NCBI RefSeq assembly: GCF_004135205.1 | Contig: NZ_CP035490.1 | Span: 5,571,501-5,635,500 of the forward strand | Source: Hahella sp. KA22 | GTDB lineage: Bacteria; Pseudomonadota; Gammaproteobacteria; Pseudomonadales; Oleiphilaceae | Length of the DNA stretch: 64,000 nucleotides | Direction: 5' to 3' | Shown here: piece after piece, positions 19,709 to 29,330 of the stretch | Numbering within the stretch: the stretch's first letter is position 1 | Layout: the number at the start of each line of letters is the position of its first letter | Program-made: the position numbers and the translations under genes | The notes under the pieces: model-generated | Told to the model about the DNA's origin: nothing | Database searches by the model: none | Seen by the model: the letters and a program-made list of their open reading frames with translations, nothing else

Positions 19709-19946
19709 AACAACCAGGACATCTCCCAAGCCGGCGACCATTTTAACGCGCTGACCGCTGCGCACAATGACTTATCTTAAAAAATATACCGAAATCACGG
19801 CGACGAAGTTTTAATCTAAAACAAATTATAGGCGGCCAATCCTGAATTTTCCGCTTCTGCCGCCCTTCCTCAGCCCCGTTGAAAACCATTGCAAAATAAA
19901 CTGCAAAGAGAAGGATTTACCTCTCATCAATAAAGGCTTCGAGCGG

Positions 19947-19976
19947 TTAACAAGCTTTAATGAATAGAGCTATGCT
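19947..19976 (+). promoter_or_regulatory. candidate sigma-70 promoter for the TPR lipoprotein gene
   Basis: TTAACA at 19947-19952 and TATGCT at 19971-19976 are separated by 18 bp, about 75 bp upstream of the TPR gene start. This is judged by consensus match only. Confidence 0.4.
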
Positions 19977-20051
19977 AAGTAGGAGGTATATGCTAGCTTG
20001 TGAGCGAACCTCTCGATAAAACGTCATAAGACCGGTAATAAGATAGTATCA

Positions 20052-21830
20052 ATGAAATATTTGCATCGAGCGCTGCTCAGCGCGGTGGTTTGTGTTGTTT
20101 TTCCCGGTTGCAGTCAGTTCACCGGCCTGCAAAAAACACAAGAGGTGACGGACCCCGTCACACAACGCCCCATCCCGGTGCTCCAAGCCTACGATGACTC
20201 CGAGCTTGCTCCCGCCCCGGATGAACAGTCCCCCTATCCGCAACAATTCAGCCGCTCCACACTGTTGGACTTGCTTACCGCCGAAGTCGCGGGGCAGCGC
20301 GGCCAAGTTGACATGTTGTTGCAGAACTATTTGAAAGTCGCCCGCGAAACTCGCGACATCGGCGTTATACGCCGGGCGCTCAACGCCGCGCAGTATATAA
20401 AAGACGACGCGGCCATGACCGAAATGACGCTGCTGTGGACCGAAGTGGAGCCAGAGAACGTAGATGCTCACCAATTGGCCGCCTTCCAGCTCATTAAGCA
20501 AAAGCAGTATCCAGAAGCGCTGTCCCATATGGAGCAGGTACTGGAGCTCGAAGGACCGACAACGTTCGACCGCCTCGCTGTCCACGCCAAAAACCTGACC
20601 GATGAGGAAAAGAAAGAGCTGCTCAACCTGTACAAAAAAATCCTGGAGCGTCACCCGGAGAACGGTGAACTCATGTACGGCTACGCCGTGCTGCAGGAAA
20701 TCAATGGCATGGAGGAAGCAGCTCTCGCCAGCACAGACCCGTTGCTAAAAACCTCACCAGATAACCCAGCGGTGATCGCCTTACGCGCCCGCCTGCTTAA
20801 AAGCGTCAAAGGCGTTGATGTCTCTCTCGCCTATTTGAAAAAGCAGTACGCCAAGCATCCTGATGAAGTGCAAGTTGGCGCGCTATATGCCCGCACCCAG
20901 ATTGAAGCGCACAATTTCGACGCCGCACAGTCTATATATAAGGAGCTGATGAACCGCTTCCCGAATACGCCGCACCTCAAGCTCTCTTATGCGCTGGTCT
21001 CCCTTGAAAATCAACATACACAGGAAGCCCGCAAGCATTTAGAAGATCTTGTCAAGCAAGGGCAGCATCTCAATGAGGCTCATTTTTATTTGGCGCGCAT
21101 CGCCGACCAGGAAGACAGAGTCGAAGACGCTATCCAGCATTACCAGAATGTGACCCGTGGCGGCCATTATTTCAACGCCCTTGCGCGCTCCGCCTATCTC
21201 TTGATCCGCTCAGGCCGCCAAAGCGAAGCGGAAGCGGCGTTCACCGAGGCCCGGGAAAATTTACCCTCCCAGGCCAGCCAGCTATGGGAATTACAAATAA
21301 ACCTTATGCTGGAGCTGGATGACCTCGACGCCGCGCTGAAGCTTTCAGACCAAGCGGTAGAGGAATATCCTGAAGACCTGCAATTGCTATACGCCAGAGC
21401 CATGCTAAAAGACCGCATGGGATTACTGGAAGGCATGGAGGACGACCTGCGCCACATCATTGCGCTTGATCCAGACAACGCCGTCGCACTGAATGCATTG
21501 GGCTACACACTTGCGGATCGCACTGACCGCACCCAAGAAGCGTACAATCTGATCAACAAAGCACTGGAGTTGGACCCAGGCAATCCCGCCATACTTGATA
21601 GCATGGGCTGGGTCCTGTTCCGCTTAGGCAAGTCTGGCGAAGCTGTCGGTTTCCTTCAGGAAGCCTACTCCAAGTTTCCAGACCCGGAGGTCGCCTCCCA
21701 TTTAGGTGAAGTACTCTGGTCCCTTGGCAAACAGGACGATGCAAAAAATATTTGGCGTGAAGCGCTGAATACAAAACCCGATCATCGGCTTCTTAATGAA
21801 ACCCTGAAGCGTCTGAACGTAGACCTTTAA
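20052..21830 (+). CDS. tetratricopeptide-repeat lipoprotein
   Basis: A 592-residue lipoprotein. The signal peptide ends in a lipobox (VVFPGC, Cys at about residue 23), so it is likely anchored in the outer membrane. The rest is a long array of TPR helices from about residue 70. The clearest repeats are in the C-terminal third (NALGYTLADRTDRTQEAYNLI and DSMGWVLFRLGKSGEA). It corresponds by position to the TPR protein located between hemA and lolB in Pseudomonas. The lolB neighbour suggests an envelope role, but no specific function is established by sequence. Confidence 0.88.
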   Translation: MKYLHRALLSAVVCVVFPGCSQFTGLQKTQEVTDPVTQRPIPVLQAYDDSELAPAPDEQSPYPQQFSRSTLLDLLTAEVAGQRGQVDMLLQNYLKVARETRDIGVIRRALNAAQYIKDDAAMTEMTLLWTEVEPENVDAHQLAAFQLIKQKQYPEALSHMEQVLELEGPTTFDRLAVHAKNLTDEEKKELLNLYKKILERHPENGELMYGYAVLQEINGMEEAALASTDPLLKTSPDNPAVIALRARLLKSVKGVDVSLAYLKKQYAKHPDEVQVGALYARTQIEAHNFDAAQSIYKELMNRFPNTPHLKLSYALVSLENQHTQEARKHLEDLVKQGQHLNEAHFYLARIADQEDRVEDAIQHYQNVTRGGHYFNALARSAYLLIRSGRQSEAEAAFTEARENLPSQASQLWELQINLMLELDDLDAALKLSDQAVEEYPEDLQLLYARAMLKDRMGLLEGMEDDLRHIIALDPDNAVALNALGYTLADRTDRTQEAYNLINKALELDPGNPAILDSMGWVLFRLGKSGEAVGFLQEAYSKFPDPEVASHLGEVLWSLGKQDDAKNIWREALNTKPDHRLLNETLKRLNVDL

Positions 21831-21846
21831 TTCCCTCATAACTCAT

Positions 21847-21875
21847 GCGGGCGGGAGCATCAATCCCCGCCCGGC
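21847..21875. repeat. GC-rich hairpin between the TPR gene and lolB
   Basis: GGGCGGG (21849-21855) pairs with CCCGCCC (21866-21872) in the 86-bp gap. No T-run follows, so it may be an RNA-processing or pausing structure rather than a terminator. Confidence 0.45.
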
Positions 21876-21916
21876 AGTCAATTCAGACAAGCCATCCATA
21901 TAAACGGACGCGATAG

Positions 21917-22537
21917 ATGTCAAAAACATTTTCTGGCGGACGCCTTTTCGCCACATTGCTCACAACGCTGATCGCTTTAAGCGGTTGTCAACTGACGCCC
22001 CCTAAAGAAACAACTCTGAATGCGCCCGGCGACTGGTCACAACGCAAAAGCGCTTTGCTGACGTTCGACCACTGGCGACTACAAGGCAAACTGAGCGTAC
22101 GCAGAGGAGACCGGCTGGATAGCGCCCTCATCAACGAGTGGAGCCAACAGGGCGACCGCTTCGCCATTCATGTTTCCTCTTCTTTATTAGGGTTAGGCGC
22201 AACACAGATAGAGGGCTCTCCCAAAGGCATTCGCCTTTCACAGCCCGATAACGACCCACTATTCTCCGAACGCCCACAGCAACTGCTGGAGCACGCTCTG
22301 GGATGGTCGATTCCTATTGAGTCACTGCCTTATTGGGTGCGCGGCGTTCCTGACGCGAAAACGTCTAACCAGCTTACATTCAGTGTCGATGGCGAGCTGG
22401 TCAGCATTGAACAGAACGGCTGGCTGATTGAATATGGCCGCTTTACACAGGTCGGCGACCTGTCGCTACCGGAAAAAATCACCCTTACCAGCGAAGACGC
22501 CCGCGTCAAACTGGCGATAACAGAGTGGCGCCCCTGA
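21917..22537 (+). CDS. lolB: outer-membrane lipoprotein LolB
   Basis: A 206-residue lipoprotein that receives lipoproteins from LolA and inserts them into the outer membrane. Lipobox LIALSGC with Cys at about residue 24. The following domain has DHWRLQGKLSVRRG and LPYWVRGVPD, both typical of LolB. Length matches E. coli LolB (207). It lies between the TPR lipoprotein and ispE, the conserved lolB-ispE-prs order. Confidence 0.93.
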   Translation: MSKTFSGGRLFATLLTTLIALSGCQLTPPKETTLNAPGDWSQRKSALLTFDHWRLQGKLSVRRGDRLDSALINEWSQQGDRFAIHVSSSLLGLGATQIEGSPKGIRLSQPDNDPLFSERPQQLLEHALGWSIPIESLPYWVRGVPDAKTSNQLTFSVDGELVSIEQNGWLIEYGRFTQVGDLSLPEKITLTSEDARVKLAITEWRP

Positions 22538-22587
22538 GCGCCACAACCCCAATCCAGCAATCACCCGCTTTAACCTTCACACTTCCT

Positions 22588-23478
22588 ATGCGCAACGAAA
22601 CCCTGACCCTAAGCTCTCCAGCGAAACTCAACCTTTTTCTGCACATCACTGGCAGACGCCCCGATGGCTACCACGAATTGCAAACCCTGTTTCAATTACT
22701 GGATTACGGCGACAGCCTGAGCTTCACTCCCAGAGACGATCAAAGTATAACGCTGGAGCCAAACCTCCCCGGTGTGCCGGAGGCAGAAAACCTGATCATC
22801 AAAGCCGCCCACTTACTAAAGGAGCATGTGGTGGCCGCAACCCCAAATAAGGCCAAGCAGATCAGCGGAGTCTCCATCTATATAGATAAGAAGCTGCCAA
22901 TGGGCGGCGGCATCGGCGGAGGCAGCTCCAACGCAGCGACGACGCTGTTAGCGTTAAATAAATTGTGGGATATAGATCTCGATACCGAGACCCTGGCCGA
23001 ACTGGGACTCAAACTCGGTGCGGACGTACCTGTATTCGTCCTCGGCGCGACGGCTTTCGCTGAAGGTGTAGGAGACATTCTCCATCCCGTCGACACTCAG
23101 GAAAAATGGTATCTAGTCATCCACCCAAACCTCCATATATCCACCGCTAAAATTTTTTCAGATAAGTGGTTGACAAGAGACACCCCAAAAAGCACAATAG
23201 CGCCCGCTCTTGAGGGAGATCTCGAAAACCTCCGAAACGACTGTGAAACAGTGGTTTGCAGGATGTACCCAGAGATTCGCGAGGCGATAAATTGGCTAGA
23301 TCAATTTTCGCCAGCTAGATTAACCGGAACAGGGGCCTGCATCTTTGCAAGCTTCTCCGAAAAAAAGCGAGCGGAATATGTTCTCTCCCAAATGCCGACA
23401 AAATATCACGGCTTTGTCGCCAAGAGCATTAATGAGTCGCCAGTTCATTCAGAACTCAAAAAATGGCGTCATCATTAA
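22588..23478 (+). CDS. ispE: 4-diphosphocytidyl-2-C-methyl-D-erythritol kinase
   Basis: A 296-residue GHMP kinase that phosphorylates CDP-methylerythritol in the MEP isoprenoid pathway. Marks are SPAKLNLFLHITGRRPDGYHEL at the N terminus, the ATP-binding glycine-rich PMGGGIGGGSSNAA, and the C-terminal TGTGACIFASF. I choose the ATG at 22588 because MRNETLTLSSPAKLNL aligns with the E. coli start. The frame is open from a GTG at 22525 that overlaps lolB; neither start has a strong Shine-Dalgarno. Confidence 0.95.
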   Translation: MRNETLTLSSPAKLNLFLHITGRRPDGYHELQTLFQLLDYGDSLSFTPRDDQSITLEPNLPGVPEAENLIIKAAHLLKEHVVAATPNKAKQISGVSIYIDKKLPMGGGIGGGSSNAATTLLALNKLWDIDLDTETLAELGLKLGADVPVFVLGATAFAEGVGDILHPVDTQEKWYLVIHPNLHISTAKIFSDKWLTRDTPKSTIAPALEGDLENLRNDCETVVCRMYPEIREAINWLDQFSPARLTGTGACIFASFSEKKRAEYVLSQMPTKYHGFVAKSINESPVHSELKKWRHH

Positions 23479-23504
23479 AACTGATAGCAGAAATGCGACT
23501 CCAC

Positions 23505-23579
23505 TGGGGTGTAGCCAAGCGGTAAGGCAGCGGGTTTTGATCCCGTCATGCGTAGGTTCGAATCCTACCACCCCAGCCA
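23505..23579 (+). tRNA. tRNA-Gln (TTG)
   Basis: A complete cloverleaf with acceptor TGGGGTG, anticodon loop TTTTGAT (anticodon TTG), T-arm GTAGGTTCGAATCCTAC and an encoded CCA end. It lies 26 bp after the ispE stop and 64 bp before prs, the same place where Pseudomonas carries a tRNA-Gln, and is probably co-transcribed. Confidence 0.97.
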
Positions 23580-23643
23580 ACTTCCAAACCCACTCCTTTA
23601 AAAATTCATTATTTGCCTAGACGCTATTATGAAGGTACGTCCC

Positions 23644-24588
23644 GTGTCCAAGTTAATGGTTTTTACCGGCCAAGCAAACCCCGAACTAGCCAAGAACGTC
23701 GTTGATACGCTCCATATCCCTATGGGCGCCGCTTCCGTCAGCCGCTTCAGCGATGGCGAAGTATCGGTGGAGATCAATGAGAACGTGCGCGGTCGGGACG
23801 TTTTCATCATTCAGCCTACTTGTGCGCCCACCAATGATAATTTGATGGAGCTGGTGGTTATGGCTGATGCGCTCAGAAGAGCTTCGGCAGGTAGAATCAC
23901 CGCAGTAATTCCTTATTACGGTTACGCTCGCCAGGATCGCAGACCCCGCTCCTCCCGTGTCCCTATCAGCGCAAAAGTCGTTGCGGACATACTTACCGGC
24001 GTCGGCATCAATCGCGTACTGACCGTTGATCTTCACGCAGACCAGATTCAGGGCTTCTTCCACATCCCAGTGGACAACGCCTACGCCACACCGGTCATGC
24101 TTGACGATATCGAGCGTCGCAATTTTGAAAACTTCGTTGTCGTCTCCCCGGATGTGGGCGGCGTTGTGCGCGCCCGCGCATTCGCCAAGCGACTGGACGA
24201 CGCGGATCTGGCAATCATCGACAAGCGTCGCCCTCGCGCCAACGAAGCTCAGGTCATGCACATTATCGGCGAAGTGCAAGACAAGGTTTGCATCCTGGTC
24301 GACGACATCGTGGACACAGCAGGAACCCTTTGCAAAGCCGCTAACGCACTAAAAGAGCACGGCGCCAGCAAAGTTATCGCTTACATCACTCATCCTGTAC
24401 TCTCCGGCCCGGCTATCGAAAACATCGAAAACTCCGTACTGGACGAGCTTGTGGTCACTGACACAATTCCATTGAGTGACAAAGCCCAGAAATGTGATAA
24501 AATCCGCCAGCTTTCTTTGGCGGGCCTATTGGCCGAATCGATTCGTCGCGTTTGTAACGAAGAGTCGATCAGCGCCATGTTCGGATAA
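23644..24588 (+). CDS. prs: ribose-phosphate pyrophosphokinase
   Basis: A 314-residue PRPP synthetase that makes PRPP from ribose-5-phosphate and ATP for nucleotide, histidine and tryptophan synthesis. Marks are [26 protein letters not shown], the PRPP loop [16 protein letters not shown], and the C-terminal NEESISAMF. The GTG at 23644 is the preferred start: GAAGG lies about 8 bp upstream and the protein length equals E. coli Prs (315). An ATG at 23629 would place that Shine-Dalgarno inside the gene. Confidence 0.97.
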   Translation: MSKLMVFTGQANPELAKNVVDTLHIPMGAASVSRFSDGEVSVEINENVRGRDVFIIQPTCAPTNDNLMELVVMADALRRASAGRITAVIPYYGYARQDRRPRSSRVPISAKVVADILTGVGINRVLTVDLHADQIQGFFHIPVDNAYATPVMLDDIERRNFENFVVVSPDVGGVVRARAFAKRLDDADLAIIDKRRPRANEAQVMHIIGEVQDKVCILVDDIVDTAGTLCKAANALKEHGASKVIAYITHPVLSGPAIENIENSVLDELVVTDTIPLSDKAQKCDKIRQLSLAGLLAESIRRVCNEESISAMFG

Positions 24589-24616
24589 TTATCCCGATAT
24601 ATAGCGGGATAAAACG

Positions 24617-24649
24617 ACAAAGCTTCCTTCATGGAAGCTTTGTTTGTTT
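24617..24649 (+). terminator. intrinsic terminator after prs
   Basis: The perfect stem ACAAAGCTTCC/GGAAGCTTTGT (24617-24643) with loop TTCAT is followed by TTGTTT. It separates prs from rplY. Confidence 0.85.
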
Positions 24650-24734
24650 AAGACACCGGTAATTTCAACCGGTAACCACAACACCCTTCAGGCCTGGTCG
24701 CGGGCCTGCCGGGTTTAAAACTGAGGAAATCATC

Positions 24735-25361
24735 ATGAGTAATGAATATAGCTTAGACGCTGAAAAGCGTGACGTTCAGGGGAAAGGTGCGAGCCGCCGC
24801 CTACGTCGCATTGACGGCAAAGTTCCTGGAATCATCTACGGCGGCGAAACCGCTCCTGTAGCCATTTCCGTCAGCCACAACCAGCTGAGCCACGCCCTGC
24901 AGAATGAAGCGTTCTACTCTCACATTCTGACCCTGGACGTTGAAGGAACTAGCGAGTCCGTCATCCTGAAAGATCTGCAACGCCACCCATACAAGCCGAT
25001 CATCATGCACGCGGACTTCCTGCGCGTACAAAAAGGTCAGAAACTGCACGTAAACGTTCCTCTGCACTTCATCAACGAAGACAAGTGCGAAGGCGTACGT
25101 CAAGGCGGCGGAGTTATTTCTCACCAGCAAACAGAAGTTGAAGTAGTATGTTTGCCCGCCAACCTGCCTGAGTTCATCGAAGTCGACATGACTTCCGTAC
25201 AGGTTGAGCAAATTCTGCACCTTTCTGACCTGAAACTGCCTGAAGGTGTTGAGCTGGCTGAGCTGGTAAAAGGCGCAGACCACGACCTGCCTGTTGTTGC
25301 AGTACACAAGCCGAAAGGCGCTAAGGCTGAAGAAGCTGAAGGCGAAGGCGAGGCTGAATAA
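24735..25361 (+). CDS. rplY: 50S ribosomal protein L25, general stress CTC form
   Basis: A 208-residue long-form L25 that binds 5S rRNA. The N-terminal L25 domain shows GKGASRRLRRIDGKVPGIIYG and ILKDLQRHPYKPIIMHADF. The C-terminal CTC extension has VPLHFINEDKCEG and HLSDLKLPEGVEL. The acidic tail (EEAEGEGEAE) is typical. GAGGAAATC precedes the start. It is followed after 6 bp by pth, so the two share a transcript. Confidence 0.97.
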   Translation: MSNEYSLDAEKRDVQGKGASRRLRRIDGKVPGIIYGGETAPVAISVSHNQLSHALQNEAFYSHILTLDVEGTSESVILKDLQRHPYKPIIMHADFLRVQKGQKLHVNVPLHFINEDKCEGVRQGGGVISHQQTEVEVVCLPANLPEFIEVDMTSVQVEQILHLSDLKLPEGVELAELVKGADHDLPVVAVHKPKGAKAEEAEGEGEAE

Positions 25362-25367
25362 GGCTCC

Positions 25368-25955
25368 ATGTCGAAGCCTGTTCGCGCCATTGTCGGGCTG
25401 GGAAATCCCGGCCCCGACTATGCCCAGACCCGGCATAACGCCGGGGCTCTCTGGTTGGAGCATCTAGCCAGAAAGAAAGGACAATTCTTAAGACCGGACA
25501 AAAAGCTTCACGGCGACTATTGCAAAATATCTATCGCTGGCGAAGACATCCACCTGCTTTTTCCCACCACTTTCATGAACCGCAGCGGCCAATCCGTTCT
25601 AAGCCTCAGCCAGTTCTACAAAATCGAACTGGAAAATATACTGGTGGCGCACGACGAACTGGACATTGACGCCGGAACGCTTCGCCTCAAGTTTGGCGGC
25701 GGACATGGAGGGCACAACGGCCTGCGCGATATCATTCGTTGCTTTGGCGGAAATAAAGACTTCCCCCGCATGCGACTGGGTATCGGCCATCCCGGAGACA
25801 AAAGCAAAGTGACAGGCCATGTCCTTGGCAGAATTAATAAAGAGGATATGGACAAGCTGGAATCTGCGTTTTATCAACTGGACACCCACCTGGAGGCAAT
25901 CATTTCCGGCCAGTGGGATACCGCGATGAACCGCCTGCACAGCTTTCGCGCCTGA
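25368..25955 (+). CDS. pth: peptidyl-tRNA hydrolase
   Basis: A 195-residue enzyme that frees tRNA from prematurely released peptidyl-tRNA. Marks are IVGLGNPGPDYAQTRHNAG with the catalytic histidine, FMNRSGQSV, the aspartate in VAHDELDIDAG, and GGHGGHNGLRDI. It starts 6 bp after rplY, which suggests translational coupling. Length equals that of E. coli Pth (194). Confidence 0.97.
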   Translation: MSKPVRAIVGLGNPGPDYAQTRHNAGALWLEHLARKKGQFLRPDKKLHGDYCKISIAGEDIHLLFPTTFMNRSGQSVLSLSQFYKIELENILVAHDELDIDAGTLRLKFGGGHGGHNGLRDIIRCFGGNKDFPRMRLGIGHPGDKSKVTGHVLGRINKEDMDKLESAFYQLDTHLEAIISGQWDTAMNRLHSFRA

Positions 25956-26052
25956 CGCATTTCCTCCCCAGCCAACTGGCTCACACCTCTCCGAATGCGT
26001 ATAATTTGCGCCCACTAACGCGCCTAAAGCGCACCGGTTTCAAGATTACCAC

Positions 26053-26089
26053 CCGCAGCCCTCAAAGTTTGAGCCTGCGGCTTAGTTTT
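26053..26089 (+). terminator. probable terminator after pth
   Basis: CCGCAG/CTGCGG arms enclose a second pair CTCAAA/TTTGAG and are followed by CTTAGTTTT. The position after pth and before ychF fits a terminator, but the loop is tight and the T-tract is imperfect. Confidence 0.5.
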
Positions 26090-26197
26090 CCGCCCTCCAC
26101 ACCAGACAGCAAGTTTATTGCATTATCTGCACAGGATGGGCCGCCGAGACCTTATAGAGATCTAATTACTTAAATTTCCGAGCTTTGAGGACATATC

Positions 26198-27289
26198 ATG
26201 GGATTTAATTGCGGCATAGTCGGACTCCCTAACGTAGGCAAATCAACCCTGTTCAACGCACTCACCCAAGCGGGCATCGACGCCGAAAACTTCCCTTTTT
26301 GCACCATTGAGCCCAACTCAGGCATCGTCGCCATGCCCGACCCTCGTTTGCAAAAGCTGGCGGAAATCGTCAAGCCTCAGAAAGTCATCCCCACTACCAT
26401 GGAATTTGTCGATATCGCAGGCCTGGTAGCTGGAGCCTCCAAAGGCGAAGGCTTGGGTAATCAGTTTCTGGCGAACATCAGACAGACCGACGCTATCGCA
26501 CACGTGGTGCGCTGCTTTGCTGACGAGAATGTGGTTCACGTGGCGAACAAAGTCGACCCAGCCGCCGACATTGACGTCATTAATACAGAGTTGGCTCTCG
26601 CCGACCTGGACACAGTAGAAAAAGGCATCAAGCGGATCTCGCGCATCGCCAAAGGCGGAGACAAATTCGCCAAACAGCAAATTGAGGTGATGGAAAAGTT
26701 ACTGCCGCACCTGAATGAAGCCAAGCCCGTACGCGCCTTAAATCTCAGCGCAGATGAAATGCTGGCGATCAGAGAGTTATGCCTACTTACCGTTAAACCA
26801 ACCATGTACATCGCCAACGTTGCCGAAGACGGTTTCGAGAATAACCCCCACCTCGACGTGGTGCGAGCTATTGCCGAAAAAGAAGGTGCTATCGTCGTGC
26901 CCATCTGCAATAAGCTGGAGTCCGAAATCGCAGAACTGGAGGACGAAGAGAAAGCCGAATTCCTGGCCGACCTGGGCATGGAAGAGCCCGGACTTGATCG
27001 CGTCATTCGGGCAGGCTACAAACTACTGGGTCTTCAGACTTATTTTACCGCTGGTGTAAAAGAAGTCCGCGCCTGGACCGTTAAAATCGGCGCAACCGCA
27101 CCTCAGGCGGCGGGCGTCATCCACTCCGATTTTGAGCGCGGATTCATTCGGGCTGAAGTGGTCGGCTATGACGACTTCACCTCCTTCAACGGAGAACAAG
27201 GAGCCAAAGAAGCCGGAAAATGGCGCCTGGAAGGCAAGGATTACGTCGTTCAAGACGGCGACGTAATTCATTTCCGATTTAACGTATAA
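26198..27289 (+). CDS. ychF: redox-regulated ATPase YchF (Obg-like)
   Basis: A 363-residue Obg-family P-loop protein that prefers ATP and associates with ribosomes. G1 is [14 protein letters not shown] and G3 is [16 protein letters not shown]. The YchF-specific replacement of the guanine-specificity NKxD appears as YIANVAEDG. The C-terminal TGS domain ends [24 protein letters not shown] precedes the start. It follows pth, the widespread pth-ychF order. Confidence 0.97.
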   Translation: MGFNCGIVGLPNVGKSTLFNALTQAGIDAENFPFCTIEPNSGIVAMPDPRLQKLAEIVKPQKVIPTTMEFVDIAGLVAGASKGEGLGNQFLANIRQTDAIAHVVRCFADENVVHVANKVDPAADIDVINTELALADLDTVEKGIKRISRIAKGGDKFAKQQIEVMEKLLPHLNEAKPVRALNLSADEMLAIRELCLLTVKPTMYIANVAEDGFENNPHLDVVRAIAEKEGAIVVPICNKLESEIAELEDEEKAEFLADLGMEEPGLDRVIRAGYKLLGLQTYFTAGVKEVRAWTVKIGATAPQAAGVIHSDFERGFIRAEVVGYDDFTSFNGEQGAKEAGKWRLEGKDYVVQDGDVIHFRFNV

Positions 27290-27307
27290 ACTGATGATTT
27301 TTTAGGG

Positions 27308-27336
27308 TTGACAAGCCCGGTAAAAAACAACAGAAT
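27308..27336 (+). promoter_or_regulatory. promoter of tRNA-Met
   Basis: A perfect -35 TTGACA at 27308-27313 and the -10-like CAGAAT at 27331-27336, with a 17-bp spacer, lie about 18 bp before the tRNA 5' end. Confidence 0.65.
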
Positions 27337-27354
27337 ACGCGCCTCAAATGAGAC

Positions 27355-27431
27355 GGCAAGGTAGCTCAGTTGGTTAGAGCACAGCACTCATAATGCTGGG
27401 GTCGGCGGTTCAAATCCGCCCCTTGCTACCA
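27355..27431 (+). tRNA. tRNA-Met (CAT), elongator type
   Basis: A full cloverleaf GGCAAGG...CCTTGCT with a G-T first pair. D-arm GCTCAGTTGGTTAGAGC, anticodon loop CTCATAA (anticodon CAT), T-arm GGCGGTTCAAATCCGCC and encoded CCA. The overall layout resembles E. coli elongator tRNA-Met rather than the initiator or the lysidine-modified tRNA-Ile2, but CAT alone cannot settle this. Confidence 0.93.
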
Positions 27432-27438
27432 AGTTTCG

Positions 27439-27467
27439 AAAGCCCGCTTTTAAAGCGGGCTTTTTTG
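27439..27467 (+). terminator. intrinsic terminator of tRNA-Met
   Basis: AAAGCCCGCTTT/AAAGCGGGCTTT stem followed by a run of T, 7 bp after the tRNA. Confidence 0.92.
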
Positions 27468-27662
27468 TTTCTATTCTCCCTCTTTTCTGCACCTCCACCA
27501 CGCTCCCAACAACCAAAACGCATCAAAATATAGCCCATCTATTTTCACTGTGTACTTTTGTTAATAAAATCAACAAAATAACAAAAAAAATTCTCGGCAT
27601 ACCGTGGATTTTTCGGATAGACGGACTATCCTTAATGGGGTAGCTACATTCGAGGTTAAGAC

Positions 27663-28406
27663 ATGTATTATTTTCGCTCCCTTCTTTTGGCGTTATGCGC
27701 CACTCTCTGCTTATCAGCAAATGCGGAAGAGGTAACTTTCAATCTGGTTACCGAGAACTTCCCCCCCTACAACATGAGCGTTAATGATGCTGAGTACGAA
27801 CACAGACCCGAGGATATTACTGGTCTGATTACTGATGTTGTTAAACAGATTTTTACTAAGGCGAAAATCGGTTACACCATGAAGCTGCGTAATTGGAGCT
27901 ACGCATACAACTACGCTCAGCGCAAAGAGTTCCGGGGAGTATTTGGAACCACTCTCACTGACGCACGCAAACCGCTTTTCAAATGGGTTGGCCCTATCGC
28001 CTCTGACGGCTGGGTACTGTACGCCAAGGGTGGCTCTACCATTAAAATCAATTCCATTGAGGACGCCAAGAAGTACAAGATAGGCGCTTACAAAGGGGAC
28101 GTTAGAGAACAGTGGCTACTTTCCAACGGCTTTGAGACTTCCAGTTTGGACGACGATGCCCTGAACCCCAAAAGACTGCAAAACGGCCAGATCGACCTCT
28201 GGATATCCGGCCCCGTCTCCGGCCCATACTATGCTGCGAAAAATGGCGTCACCAACATCAAACCTGTATTCACAGTTAGAGAGACGCAACTTTTTTTGGC
28301 GGTAAACAAGGAAACCCCGGATGAATACGTGAACAAACTGAACGAAGCCCTGGAAAAAATGCGCTCCAGCGGCGAACTGGACAAAATTACCGCCAGATAC
28401 AGATAA
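27663..28406 (+). CDS. periplasmic solute-binding protein (SBP_bac_3 type), copy 1
   Basis: A 247-residue exported protein of the amino-acid-type ABC binding family. The signal peptide is LLLALCATLCLSANA. The mature part begins VTFNLVTENFPPYNM and contains QRKEFRGVFGTTLTDARKPLF and KWVGPI. There is no ABC permease or ATPase next to it, so it may be a stand-alone receptor, or may serve a transporter elsewhere. It is paralogous to the gene 184 bp downstream (about 55-60% identity by eye). The ligand cannot be read from the sequence. Confidence 0.85.
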   Translation: MYYFRSLLLALCATLCLSANAEEVTFNLVTENFPPYNMSVNDAEYEHRPEDITGLITDVVKQIFTKAKIGYTMKLRNWSYAYNYAQRKEFRGVFGTTLTDARKPLFKWVGPIASDGWVLYAKGGSTIKINSIEDAKKYKIGAYKGDVREQWLLSNGFETSSLDDDALNPKRLQNGQIDLWISGPVSGPYYAAKNGVTNIKPVFTVRETQLFLAVNKETPDEYVNKLNEALEKMRSSGELDKITARYR

Positions 28407-28430
28407 ACAACAGAGCCTTACAAATCCGGC

Positions 28431-28452
28431 GAAGCCCGAATCCACGGGCTTC
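28431..28452 (+). repeat. inverted repeat after binding-protein copy 1
   Basis: GAAGCCCG (28431-28438) and CGGGCTTC (28445-28452) form a hairpin 25 bp after the stop codon. No T-run follows directly, so it may be a weak terminator or mRNA-stabilising structure. Confidence 0.5.
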
Positions 28453-28589
28453 ACAGGGACTTTCCCACCCTTTTTCTTCACTTATCCGGAAAACTACTTA
28501 TTCGGAAGACACCTACATCAGCTGTTTAATATGCAACCAGACTAATCGTTAGTCAGAACACTATCCGCCCAGCCGTTTGAGGTGATTTA

Positions 28590-29324
28590 ATGATCGCTAA
28601 GAAGCTATTGTTGGTTTCTGTTCTCTTTCTCTCCGCCATTGCTCGTGGCGAAACCTTTAACCTGGTCACGGAAAATTTCCCGCCTTTTAACATGGGCGAG
28701 GAAGACCACAAATACGAACACAAAGCTGACGCTATCAGCGGCATCAATGTGGACATTGTCAAAGAGCTCTTCAAACGCTCTGGTTACGACTACCGCATGA
28801 AGCTCAGAAACTGGAACTACGCCTATAACTTTGCACAACGCAAGGAATTCCGCGGCGTATTCGGCACCACACTGACTGACGCGCGCAAACCGCTGTTCAA
28901 GTGGGTTGGGCCGCTCGCCAAGAATGACTGGGTCTTCTTCGCAAGAAATGACACAACTATCAAAATCAACTCTGTAGAAGACGCCAAGCCTTATCTGATT
29001 GGCTGCTACAAGGACGACTCCAGAGCGCAGTTTTTGAAGAACAACGGTTTCAATGCTTCAGAGCTGGAAGATGACAGCCTCAACCCAAAGAGACTGCAGC
29101 AAAGACAGGTTGACCTCTGGATCTCCAGCACCGCTTCAGGCTACTACTACGCCAAGCTGGCTGGAGTTTCCGACATCAAACCTATCTTTACTATACGAGA
29201 CACCAGCTTATATCTGGCGATGAACAAGGACACACCTGACGAAAATATTGAGCACCTCAACAAAGTGCTCGACAAGATGCGCACCGAAGGCTATTTAGAC
29301 AAAGTGTACTCGAACTACAAATAG
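28590..29324 (+). CDS. periplasmic solute-binding protein (SBP_bac_3 type), copy 2
   Basis: A 244-residue paralogue of the preceding gene. Signal peptide KKLLLVSVLFLSAIARG, then TFNLVTENFPPFNM, the identical block QRKEFRGVFGTTLTDARKPLF, and NPKRLQQRQVDLWIS. The two copies match along their whole length, a tandem duplication that has since diverged. Residues differ in the putative ligand cleft (for example GPIASDGW versus GPLAKNDW), so the two may bind different molecules. GAGGTGA lies upstream. No transporter genes adjoin it. Confidence 0.85.
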   Translation: MIAKKLLLVSVLFLSAIARGETFNLVTENFPPFNMGEEDHKYEHKADAISGINVDIVKELFKRSGYDYRMKLRNWNYAYNFAQRKEFRGVFGTTLTDARKPLFKWVGPLAKNDWVFFARNDTTIKINSVEDAKPYLIGCYKDDSRAQFLKNNGFNASELEDDSLNPKRLQQRQVDLWISSTASGYYYAKLAGVSDIKPIFTIRDTSLYLAMNKDTPDENIEHLNKVLDKMRTEGYLDKVYSNYK

Positions 29325-29330
29325 AGAGTT

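Noticed and set aside
18407-19780. 457-codon open frame on the plus strand opposite hemA
   Set aside because: The minus-strand frame is a full-length glutamyl-tRNA reductase with catalytic cysteine and family start; the plus frame has no recognisable domains and is a codon-bias shadow.
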